From: CAZUZD01 sp964624465
Lineage (GTDB): Bacteria > Planctomycetota > Planctomycetia > Isosphaerales > Isosphaeraceae
Reading direction: 5' to 3'
Length of the DNA: 13,184 nucleotides
Assembly: GCA_964624465.1 (NCBI GenBank)
Contig: CAZUZD010000166.1
Span: 1 to 13,184, forward strand
Under the pieces are notes generated by a model. The model searched no databases. It was given only the letters and a program-made list of their open reading frames with translations, and was not told the origin of the DNA. Shown piece after piece: positions 7,165 through 13,184 of this stretch (position 1 is the first letter of the stretch; every line of letters begins with the position of its first letter). The translations under genes and the position numbers were made by a program.

Positions 7165-8258
7165 GACCCGGCTCCCACGACCCGGTCGAGATAGGCGTTC
7201 GAGGTCGCGCGCAGGGCCTCGATGCGTGCCAGGATCGCCGGATCGAGGGGCTCGCCCAGCCTGGCCACGACGGCCGCCGCCGGGCGCTCCGGGGTCACGC
7301 GATGGTCCTGGGCGCCGACGGCGTCGAGCAGGTCGGCAATCTTGATGGCGCGGTACGGCAGCGCCTCGCACGCGAACGGCCGGGCGGAGCGCAGGGCGAA
7401 GACGCAGCCGTGGAAGTAGTTGGTCGCCACGGCGCGGGCGCCTCGAATCAGGCGGTCGAAGTCGCCGGGGCTGGCCGAGAGCCGGTTCTCGTCGGCCCAG
7501 GCGTTGTGATAGCCCACGCTCACCAGCCGCACCCCGGCCCCGTGCGCCCACCGCCGCACCGACTCGACGAACGCCGCCGAGAACCCGAACCCGTACACGA
7601 CCGCGTACGGCGCCCGCTCCAGGCGGGCGGCGCCGTCCGGATCGGGCTCCGGCACGGCCACGGGCGGGGCCAGCAGGCAGGGGTCGAGCACCAGCTCGGG
7701 ATCGGTGCCGACGACCTCGCGGATGATCTGCCGCGAGTTGGCGTCGCGCACGGCGATCGCCGAGAACTGCCGGAGCGCCCCGGCCAGCCCGGCGGGCAGC
7801 GGCTCCGACGCCGGGTGGTTCCCGAAGCTGGCGGCATACGCCACCCTCGGCGTGTCGCCCAGGCCGACGCCGAAGAACAGCGGCGCCCGGCCGTACCACG
7901 GGTGCTTCAGGTTCCAGACCTCGTCGCTGCCCACCACGATCCGGTCCAGCGCCGGCAGGCCCCGGGGCCGATGCAGCCCGAACGGCCGCGACCGCGGCAG
8001 CCGCGCCCGGGCCCGCCCGAACGCCCGCAGCTTCCAGCCGTACGCCGGATAGTGCGCCAGCGGGCTCCGCACCGGCAGCCCCGGGTTCAGCCCGCAGTTC
8101 CACTCCGAGACGCTCGCCCGCCAGTCGCGGTGGTCCAGGATCACCGCATCATGCCCCCGGCCCCGCAGCGCCTCCACCAGGCACCGCGCCTGCCAGTACG
8201 CTCCATAATTGAAGCATTTGTGGAACGTCAGGATCCCGATCTTCAGCGGCGCTGGCAT
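7161..8258 (-). CDS. Polysaccharide pyruvyl transferase family protein
   Basis: A 365-residue cytoplasmic enzyme with the polysaccharide pyruvyl transferase fold (PF04230 type: CsaB, WcaK, EpsO relatives), which adds pyruvate from phosphoenolpyruvate to sugars of surface polymers or to lipid-linked precursors. Signatures: N-terminal KIGILTFHKCFNYGAYWQAR, VVGSDEVWN in the middle, an AVRDANSRQII segment, VLDPCLL, and the C-terminal NYFHGCVFAL block (canonical FHG). ATG 8258 was chosen because it directly precedes KIGILTFH; the 28 upstream in-frame residues look non-coding. No strong ribosome-binding site is visible. It is the first gene of the four-gene operon and overlaps the FrhB-like gene by 4 nt. 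No glycosyltransferase is encoded here, so this is probably an accessory modification unit rather than a whole polysaccharide cluster. Confidence 0.9.
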   Translation of the reverse strand: MPAPLKIGILTFHKCFNYGAYWQARCLVEALRGRGHDAVILDHRDWRASVSEWNCGLNPGLPVRSPLAHYPAYGWKLRAFGRARARLPRSRPFGLHRPRGLPALDRIVVGSDEVWNLKHPWYGRAPLFFGVGLGDTPRVAYAASFGNHPASEPLPAGLAGALRQFSAIAVRDANSRQIIREVVGTDPELVLDPCLLAPPVAVPEPDPDGAARLERAPYAVVYGFGFSAAFVESVRRWAHGAGVRLVSVGYHNAWADENRLSASPGDFDRLIRGARAVATNYFHGCVFALRSARPFACEALPYRAIKIADLLDAVGAQDHRVTPERPAAAVVARLGEPLDPAILARIEALRATSNAYLDRVVGAGS

Positions 8259-8272
8259 GGCGGCGGACAGTC

Positions 8273-8301
8273 TCTGAAAAGCCGGGGTCCGGGCCGTACA
8301 A
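8273..8301 (-). promoter_or_regulatory. Weak candidate promoter for the glycan-modification operon
   Basis: On the minus strand TTGTAC (8296-8301) is followed after 17 nt by TTCAGA (8273-8278). The spacing is right but the -10 match is poor and it would leave a leader of only about 8 nt before ATG 8258. It lies in the only relatively AT-rich stretch between the radical SAM gene and this operon. Confidence 0.2.
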
Positions 8302-8361
8302 CCCGGTGAAATTCGGCGGCGGTTCGGTCCGCCCCGGTGCAATCGGTTTCGGGTTTCTTCT

Positions 8362-8388
8362 CGTAGGGTCCGCTGTGCGGACCCTACG
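8362..8388. repeat. Perfect 12-bp palindrome over the radical SAM stop codon
   Basis: The arms CGTAGGGTCCGC (8362-8373) and GCGGACCCTACG (8377-8388) are exact inverted repeats around a TGT loop. The minus-strand stop codon TAG of the radical SAM gene (8384-8386) lies inside one arm. There is no T-run on either side, so it is not a classical intrinsic terminator. A dispersed REP-like palindromic unit, an mRNA 3'-end stabiliser or a factor-assisted terminator are the likely explanations. The perfect stem is far longer than expected by chance. Confidence 0.8.
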
Positions 8389-9898
8389 GGATAATGGGAT
8401 TGATCAATTCATCAGACAACGCCTCGGCGGGGCGCCCGGGTGCGATCGGCGTCAGGGCCTGGAGCGTGGGCAGGGGCACGTGGCCCTCGCGGTAGAGGAC
8501 ATTGTAGGCGCAGAAGGGGATGACATGGCCACCGGGCAGGACGTGGTGGATGCAGCACTTCATCACCCGACGCACGTCGAAGTTGTAGGCGTCGAGGAAC
8601 GAGGTGATCGTGATCCGGAAGACGTCGGCCGAGGTGAGCTGCTCGGCCAGGGCGCGGCCGAAGAACGTGCTCGCCGCCTCGGCCGTGGCGCGGTCGGCGG
8701 CCACCGGGGTCACGTTCGAAGCGGCCGTCGTGGCGGTGGCGCCGGCGTCCAGGTCGTGGCCGCAGCAGCCGAGCTTGCCCAGGTACTCGGTGATCAGCTC
8801 GCGGGCGCGGTTGCGGGTGAACAGGATGCCGTTGGCCAGGATCTCCAGGTGGTTGCGGGCGTCGATGAACCGCGTCAACGGGACGACCGTCGGGCCCGAT
8901 CGGTACGCGTAGGTGAGGCTGTGGCAGTTCGGGTGCGCGCACGGCAGGGGGAGAAAGTCGTCCTCGCGGAACAGCCCGTCGGTCTGGGCGGCGATGGCGC
9001 GGATGACATCGGGGAAGGTGATCCGACGCTCCAGGTCCTCGGGCAGCACATGCCGGCCCGAGTACGTCGCCGGCTGGAAGCTCACGCCGGTGATCCAGGG
9101 CCGCTCCAGCCCGAACCGGACAATGGCCCCGATCTCGTGCTCGTTGACCCCCGGTTGCAGGGTGCACACCAGCGTGATCCGCACCCCGCGACGGCCCAGC
9201 TCCTCGATCGCCTTGAGCTTGGTCGCCACCAGCGCCTCGCCCCGCAGCGCCCGCGAGGTCGCCTCGTCGAAGCCGTCAAACTGGAGGTACACCTCGGCCC
9301 GGTGCCGCTGCGCGGCCAGGGCGTCGAGCATGGTCACGTCGTGCGCCAGCCGGAGGCCGTTGGTGTTGACCATGACGACGTCGATCGGCTGCGCACAGGC
9401 GTAGTCGAACAGGCGCAAAAAGTCGGGGTGCAGCGTCGGCTCGCCGCCGGAGAGTTGCAGCACCTCGGGCCGGCCCTCGACCTCGACCAGCCGATCGATG
9501 GCGCGCTTGCAGGCGTCGAAATCGAGGTGCGTGCCGCCGGGGCCGCTGCTGGCGAAGCACATCGGGCACTTCAGGTTGCAGGAACTCGTCAGCTCCACCA
9601 GCCCCACGCAGGTGTGCTGCTCGTGCTCGGTGCACAGTCCACAGTCGAAGGGACAGCCCTTGTCGGGCTCCACCCCGAACTCGGCGGGGATCTTGCCGGG
9701 GAGGCTGTACTCCATGCGGTCGTACTGCGACACGTCCGAGCAGATGTAGTCCTCGCGCACCCCGTGGGTGGGGCATCGCTTGCGGAAGTAGACGCGCGGC
9801 CCCTTCGCGATGATCTTCGCCGGCACCAGCGCCAGGCACTCGGGGCAGAGGCTCTGGGTCATGCCGAGCAGGGTGTGGTCGCGCAGGTCGAGCGTCAT
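8384..9898 (-). CDS. Radical SAM protein, MJ0619/tetraether synthase (Tes)-like
   Basis: A 504-residue iron-sulfur radical SAM enzyme. The core motif is C107-NLK-C111-PM-C114, followed by LSGGEPTLHP (SAM-binding GGEP about 151-154). Extra cysteine sites: CPEC (18/21) with CPTHG (42), a likely rubredoxin-like site; C82-PFD-C86-GL-C89 with C97; CAHPNC (320/325); and C-terminal MKCCIHH (448/449) with PFCAYN (463). This order closely resembles archaeal MJ0619/Tes proteins, which carry several clusters and, for Tes, join lipid alkyl chains to make tetraethers; MJ0619 was earlier linked to pterin methylation. ATG 9898 has GGGAG about 8 nt upstream and overlaps the preceding membrane-protein stop as ATGA. 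The family call is strong; the reaction (lipid C-C bond formation, methylation or another) is inferred and cannot be fixed from sequence. Confidence 0.85.
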   Translation of the reverse strand: MTLDLRDHTLLGMTQSLCPECLALVPAKIIAKGPRVYFRKRCPTHGVREDYICSDVSQYDRMEYSLPGKIPAEFGVEPDKGCPFDCGLCTEHEQHTCVGLVELTSSCNLKCPMCFASSGPGGTHLDFDACKRAIDRLVEVEGRPEVLQLSGGEPTLHPDFLRLFDYACAQPIDVVMVNTNGLRLAHDVTMLDALAAQRHRAEVYLQFDGFDEATSRALRGEALVATKLKAIEELGRRGVRITLVCTLQPGVNEHEIGAIVRFGLERPWITGVSFQPATYSGRHVLPEDLERRITFPDVIRAIAAQTDGLFREDDFLPLPCAHPNCHSLTYAYRSGPTVVPLTRFIDARNHLEILANGILFTRNRARELITEYLGKLGCCGHDLDAGATATTAASNVTPVAADRATAEAASTFFGRALAEQLTSADVFRITITSFLDAYNFDVRRVMKCCIHHVLPGGHVIPFCAYNVLYREGHVPLPTLQALTPIAPGRPAEALSDELINPIIP

Positions 9899-10422
9899 GG
9901 GCGGGTCTCCCGGGAGCCCCAGCGTCGGATGAGCCGGAAGGTGAACCACATCGCGACCAGGCCCGCCGCCACGCCGACGATCATGGCGATCCAGATGCCC
10001 GCCTCGGCCCCGGCCCTGAAGGACGCCAGGCCGATCGGGAAGCAGACGACCGAGAAGGCGATCAGACCGGACAGGCTGATGACCCCGAGCGCGGCGAACG
10101 TGAGCAGGAACATGCGGACCTGCTCGCGGCGGGACATCGGGCGGCCCGCGAGCCGGCGGGCGCGGTGGTTCCAGGCGGTGCGGACCAGGGCCACTCCGGC
10201 GAACAGCAGGACCGTGCCCCCCAGCAGCGGCGCCTGGTCCAGCAGCGCCAGGCCCACGGCCAGCACGGCGATGAGCAGCATCAGCGTCGCCAGGTTGACG
10301 CTCCCCCCCGCCATCGGCTCCGGGCTCCCGGGCGGGGGGCAGCCGGCCGCGCCGGGGTGGAACCGGCCGCAGGCCGGGCACGGCGCGGGTTCGCGGTCGG
10401 CCGCGCCGGGGGATTCGGTCAT
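9895..10422 (-). CDS. Zinc-ribbon plus membrane-domain protein, copy 2
   Basis: A 175-residue protein of unknown function. A short N-terminal zinc-ribbon-like motif (C15-PA-C18-GRFHPGAAG-C28-P) is followed by a Pro-rich linker and hydrophobic segments at roughly 45-60, 63-80, 100-130 and 140-162, so about four membrane helices. The block GLIAFSVVCFPIGL is the hallmark shared with the neighbouring paralog. ATG 10422 has GAGGG about 9 nt upstream. Its TGA overlaps the radical SAM ATG by 4 nt (ATGA), so the two are almost certainly co-translated. The product could anchor, regulate or assist the radical SAM enzyme at the membrane. I recognise no named family. Confidence 0.85.
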   Translation of the reverse strand: MTESPGAADREPAPCPACGRFHPGAAGCPPPGSPEPMAGGSVNLATLMLLIAVLAVGLALLDQAPLLGGTVLLFAGVALVRTAWNHRARRLAGRPMSRREQVRMFLLTFAALGVISLSGLIAFSVVCFPIGLASFRAGAEAGIWIAMIVGVAAGLVAMWFTFRLIRRWGSRETRP

Positions 10423-10489
10423 CAGATGGCCCTCGCGCTGCGGTGCCGTGGGGCGGCGAATGGCCGTTCGAACCCGATCGTTCCCCCGG

Positions 10490-10518
10490 ATCGTGCGGCA
10501 CGCGCCCGCACCTGTCAA
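10490..10518 (-). promoter_or_regulatory. Promoter of membrane protein copy 2 / radical SAM operon
   Basis: On the minus strand TTGACA (10513-10518, perfect -35) is followed after 17 nt by CACGAT (10490-10495). The same two hexamers with the same spacing occur upstream of the paralogous gene at 11181-11209, although the 17-nt spacers differ. The -10 element lies 67 nt before ATG 10422. It sits in the 118-bp gap between the two paralogs, indicating that the radical SAM operon has its own promoter. Confidence 0.7.
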
Positions 10519-10540
10519 TCGGGCGGACCGGGGCGCGGGG

Positions 10541-11110
10541 TCAGTCGCCGGCGGTCATGAGTCGGTAGGTGCCCCAGATGGCGAGCAGGCCGGCGGCGGC
10601 GCCGCTGAGCAGGGCGAGCGTCATGCCGGGTCCGCTGGTGCCGCCGGAGTCCATGGCGACCAGGCCGATCGGGAAGCAGACGACGGTGAAGGCGATCAGG
10701 CCCGCCAGGCCCAGGACGAGCTGGGCTCCCATCGTCATCAGGAAGGTCCGGATCTGGTCGGACGCCGGCAGCGGCTGCCCGGCGCGTTGCCAGGCGCGGG
10801 TGCGGCGGGCCGTGCGCCCCAGGGCGATGCCGGCCATCACCAGCAGCGGCACGCCGAGCAGGGGGACCTGGCTGGCGAGCGCCAGGCCGACGCCCAGGAC
10901 GGCGACGACCTGCATCAGCGTCGCCAGGTTGAAGCTCGCCGGCGTCGGCCGGTCGGGCGGCGGGACGACCGGGGCTTCGTCGGCCCAGACCATCGGTTCG
11001 GGGGACCTCGGCGTGGTGACGACCGGGCAGGCCGATTCGCCAGGCGGGTGGACGGACCCACACCGCGGACAGGGCGTGGGGGCGTCGCTGGCTGCGGGCA
11101 CGTTCGTCAT
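10541..11110 (-). CDS. Zinc-ribbon plus membrane-domain protein, copy 1
   Basis: A 189-residue paralog of the adjacent downstream protein, by eye about half identical over the membrane region. It has the same N-terminal CPRCGSVHPPGESACP motif (pattern CPxCGxxHPxGxxxCP), a longer Pro-rich linker, then NLATLM, PLLG, a basic loop and GLIAFTVVCFPIGL in about four membrane helices. ATG 11110 has GAGGG about 9 nt upstream. It has its own promoter at 11181-11209. A 118-bp gap separates its stop from the copy 2 start. The arrangement indicates tandem duplication including promoter DNA. The function is unknown; longer in-frame extension upstream of the ATG is compositional. Confidence 0.83.
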   Translation of the reverse strand: MTNVPAASDAPTPCPRCGSVHPPGESACPVVTTPRSPEPMVWADEAPVVPPPDRPTPASFNLATLMQVVAVLGVGLALASQVPLLGVPLLVMAGIALGRTARRTRAWQRAGQPLPASDQIRTFLMTMGAQLVLGLAGLIAFTVVCFPIGLVAMDSGGTSGPGMTLALLSGAAAGLLAIWGTYRLMTAGD

Positions 11111-11180
11111 CGAGCCTGACCCTCGCCGGTGGAGGCGTCTGCCGGACGCCGCGGCCGACCGATCGGACCGCCCGCCCCGG

Positions 11181-11209
11181 ATCGTGTGGCGACCGGCCGG
11201 CCATGTCAA
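11181..11209 (-). promoter_or_regulatory. Promoter of membrane protein copy 1
   Basis: On the minus strand TTGACA (11204-11209) is followed after 17 nt by CACGAT (11181-11186). Both hexamers, the spacing and the following CCGGGG are repeated upstream of the downstream paralog. The -10 element lies 70 nt from ATG 11110, close to the 67 nt in copy 2. Conservation of the hexamers beside divergent spacers supports function. Confidence 0.7.
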
Positions 11210-11398
11210 CGGGTTCCGGGTCCCCCCAGGCTCCGCCGATGCCCCGCTCGCCCGCGCGGCGGCGGGGCCCGCTCCCCCATCCCGCGGCCGTCGGTCGAGC
11301 CTGGCTGCCTGTGATGCTGGCGTTGTGTCGTGCGGATGGGCGTCGGGAGCGGTCGCCGGAGGCTGGTCGGGTCGCCAATCGGGGATTCTGGGGATCGG

Positions 11399-11429
11399 TT
11401 GGGACGCCGGTGGCCCCGTCCGGTATGAT
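11399..11429 (+). promoter_or_regulatory. Weak candidate lysA promoter
   Basis: A good -10-like TATGAT (11424-11429) has TTGGGA (11399-11404) upstream, but the spacer is 19 nt. If used it would give a lysA leader of about 300 nt. No better candidate is visible nearer to lysA. Confidence 0.25.
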
Positions 11430-11732
11430 GTTGTGGCACGGGTGCCCGATCCGCGCGCGGCCTGGCCGCTGCCGATCGGCGTCCGGGCCGGCCACCGGGT
11501 GGCTGGGACCCTGTGCCGGGCGGATCGGTTCTGCCGGGCGTGGCGGTCCCGGGCGTCCCGAACCGGCCGCGCGGCCTGTCGAGCGGTCGGGATTCCTCCG
11601 ATATCTCTGACGGTGCCTGCGCTTCGGTCGCCCCCGGTCCGCCCCTGGACCGTGCGACCGCCTCCCCGCTCCCGACCCGGCCGGAAGTCGAACGGCCCTC
11701 TGATCCCCTTGCCCCGCCGAGATCGTCCGCCC

Positions 11733-13037
11733 ATGGAACCGTTCCACTACCGCGACCGTGAGCTGTACTGCGAGGACCTGTCCGTGGCCGCCCTGGCCGA
11801 GAAGTACGGCACCCCGCTGTACCTGTACAGCGAGGCGGCGATCCTCGGTCAGCTCCGGGCGCTCCAGACGGCGTTCGCGGCGGTCAACCCGCTGGTCTGC
11901 TACTCGGTGAAGGCGAATTCGAACCTGGGCATTCTGGCCCTGATGGCCCGGCACGGCAGCGGGTTTGACGTGGTCTCCGGCGGCGAGCTGTACCGCGTGC
12001 TCGAGGCCGGTGGCCGGGCCGACCAGATGGTCTTCGCGGGGGTGGGCAAGACCGACGAGGAGATCCTCGCCGGTCTGAAGGCCGGCGTGCTGATGTTCAA
12101 CGTCGAGAGCGAGGCCGAGCTCGACGCCATCAGCCGGGTGGCCACCGCCGCCGGCCGCACGGCTCCGATCGCCCTGCGGGTGAACCCGGACGTCGACCCC
12201 AGGACGCACCGGTACATCAGCACGGGCAAGAAGGAATCGAAGTTCGGCATGGACATCGACCGCTCGCTGAAGCTGGCCGAGCGGGCCCGCACGATGCCGG
12301 GGCTGTCGATGATCGGCATGCACATGCACATCGGCTCGCAGATCACGACCGTCGAGCCGTACGCCGGGGCCGTGGCCAAGGGGGCCGACGTGATCGCCCA
12401 GCTGCGGGCGATGGGCCACCCGATCGCCTGGTTCAACATGGGCGGCGGCTACGGCATCGCGTATCGCGGGCCGGAGGCGAAGGCCGTCGACGAGTTCGCG
12501 AAGGTGATCGTGCCGGTGGTGCAGGCGACCGGCTGCCGGCTGGCGATGGAGCCGGGCCGGGTGATCGTGGGCAACGCGGGCGTGCTGGTCAGCCGGGTGC
12601 TCTACACCAAGCAGTCGGGCGAGAAGCGGTTCCTGATCCAGGACGCCGCCATGAACGACCTGATCCGCCCGGCGCTCTACGAGAGCTTCCACCGGATCTG
12701 GCCTGTCGCCGTGCCCGCCGGGTTCCCCGCCCCGCCGGTCGACTACGAGGCGCCGATTGCCGGGACCACGCCCTGGGACGTCGTCGGCCCGGTCTGCGAG
12801 AGCGGCGACTTCCTCGCCAAGGACCGCGCCCTCCCCCCGATGGACCGCGGCGACCTGCTGGCCACCTTCTCGGCGGGGGCCTACGGCATGGTCATGGCCT
12901 CCAACTACAACACCCGCCCCCGCGCCGCCGAGGTGCTGGTGGGCGGTTCGGTCGACCGCCTGGTGCGGCGGCGCGAGACTTACGACGACCTGCTCGCCCC
13001 CGAGCGCGTGGCCCTCGAGCCGCCCGCCCCGGGCTGA
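11733..13037 (+). CDS. lysA: Diaminopimelate decarboxylase
   Basis: A 434-residue PLP enzyme that decarboxylates meso-diaminopimelate to L-lysine, the last step of lysine synthesis in the cytoplasm. It has the fold-type III architecture: a TIM-barrel domain with the PLP lysine in CYSVKANSN (Lys60), His197/His199 in HMHIGSQ, a Gly-rich phosphate loop GGGYG (237-241) and EPGR (273-276), then a beta domain with PVCESGDFLAKDR (Cys355) and the PLP/substrate Tyr384 in GAYGMVMASNYN. Length is typical of the family. ATG 11733 starts MEPFHYRD, a normal N-terminus; the ribosome-binding site is weak (GAGA about 11 nt upstream). The frame stays open far upstream only because of base composition. It is divergent from the membrane-protein/radical SAM cluster and probably functionally separate. 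Confidence 0.95.
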   Translation: MEPFHYRDRELYCEDLSVAALAEKYGTPLYLYSEAAILGQLRALQTAFAAVNPLVCYSVKANSNLGILALMARHGSGFDVVSGGELYRVLEAGGRADQMVFAGVGKTDEEILAGLKAGVLMFNVESEAELDAISRVATAAGRTAPIALRVNPDVDPRTHRYISTGKKESKFGMDIDRSLKLAERARTMPGLSMIGMHMHIGSQITTVEPYAGAVAKGADVIAQLRAMGHPIAWFNMGGGYGIAYRGPEAKAVDEFAKVIVPVVQATGCRLAMEPGRVIVGNAGVLVSRVLYTKQSGEKRFLIQDAAMNDLIRPALYESFHRIWPVAVPAGFPAPPVDYEAPIAGTTPWDVVGPVCESGDFLAKDRALPPMDRGDLLATFSAGAYGMVMASNYNTRPRAAEVLVGGSVDRLVRRRETYDDLLAPERVALEPPAPG

Positions 13038-13184
13038 GCGAGCGGCCGCCGCACCTGGCCTCATCCCGACCGACACCCGTCCGGCCGGCCCCGGAACCGC
13101 GTGATCCGACCCGCCCCGCCCCCTCCCGTCGCTGCGGACCCCAGCCATGCTGCCACCCAGCCACCGCCCGACCCGTCGCGTCCC
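13038..13184. other. Region downstream of lysA, no assignable gene
   Basis: The last 147 bp are GC-rich. A plus-strand ATG at 13147 begins an open frame (MLPPSHRPTRRV) that runs off the window edge, but there is no ribosome-binding site or recognisable sequence, so I do not call it a gene. Confidence 0.4.

Larger units (their letters stand above)
11111..11732. other. Divergent intergenic region upstream of lysA
   Basis: This 622-bp region lies between the divergent membrane-protein copy 1 and lysA. It holds the well-supported minus-strand promoter (11181-11209) and a weak plus-strand promoter candidate (11399-11429). Open frames through it translate to low-complexity Arg/Pro/Gly-rich sequence without domains. 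I see no lysine-riboswitch-like structure or tRNA that I can support by eye. Confidence 0.6.

Noticed and set aside
8306..11119. Plus-strand open frame of 937 codons antisense to the radical SAM and membrane-protein genes
   Set aside because: No domain recognisable, composition typical of antisense to GC-rich coding; the minus strand holds the cysteine-motif enzyme and paralog pair.
10569..11732. In-frame extension upstream of lysA giving a protein of over 800 residues
   Set aside because: The extension is antisense to the membrane-protein copy 1 gene and is low-complexity; lysA homologs begin at the MEPFHYRD position.
11513..11761. Possible leader peptide or small gene before lysA
   Set aside because: It overlaps the lysA start out of frame, has no lysine-rich attenuator signature and no ribosome-binding site.
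13147..13184. Start of a gene downstream of lysA
   Set aside because: Twelve codons only, no ribosome-binding site and no recognisable sequence before the window ends.

Overview
The window is very GC-rich (I estimate above 70%) and densely packed, with long spurious open frames on the antisense strands. Gene content, protein style and long GC-rich leaders suggest a Planctomycetota bacterium, possibly an Isosphaerales-type lineage. This is inferred from family resemblance; there is no rRNA or phylogenetic marker to prove it. I see no tRNA, rRNA, CRISPR array, insertion sequence or phage gene.

Layout. (1) 1-124, minus: first 41 codons of carB (carbamoyl-phosphate synthase large subunit), cut by the window edge, with a long GC-rich leader. 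(2) 712-1788, plus: secreted or lipid-facing alpha/beta hydrolase with a Tat-like signal. (3) 1886-3277, plus: RclA/MerA/E3-type flavin disulfide oxidoreductase. (4) 3303-3722, minus: small two-helix channel-like membrane protein, convergent with the oxidoreductase. (5) 8258 down to 3827, minus: a tightly coupled four-gene operon encoding polysaccharide pyruvyl transferase, an FrhB-like iron-sulfur flavoprotein, an Lgt-like membrane transferase and a sialate-O-acetylesterase-like SGNH esterase (junctions: 4-nt overlap, 6-nt gap, 1-nt overlap). (6) 11110 down to 8384, minus: two tandem paralogous zinc-ribbon membrane proteins; the second overlaps by 4 nt a 504-residue radical SAM enzyme that resembles the archaeal MJ0619/tetraether synthase (Tes) family. 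A perfect 12-bp palindrome covers that gene's stop codon. (7) 11733-13037, plus: lysA, diaminopimelate decarboxylase.

How the genes may work together. Apart from carB and lysA (pyrimidine/arginine and lysine/peptidoglycan precursor synthesis), most products point to the cell envelope. The four-gene operon looks like a surface-glycan decoration unit: pyruvylation, a redox step on a sugar or carrier, a lipid or acyl-type transfer, and de-O-acetylation. The Tes-like enzyme with its membrane partner is a candidate for radical-based alkyl-chain chemistry in the membrane. These roles are hypotheses from family and context.

Most interesting signals: the Tes-like radical SAM gene coupled to a duplicated membrane-protein family, the two duplicated promoters (TTGACA, 17-nt spacer, CACGAT in both copies) kept while the spacers diverged, and the unusual Lgt-like/FrhB-like/pyruvyl transferase/esterase operon.
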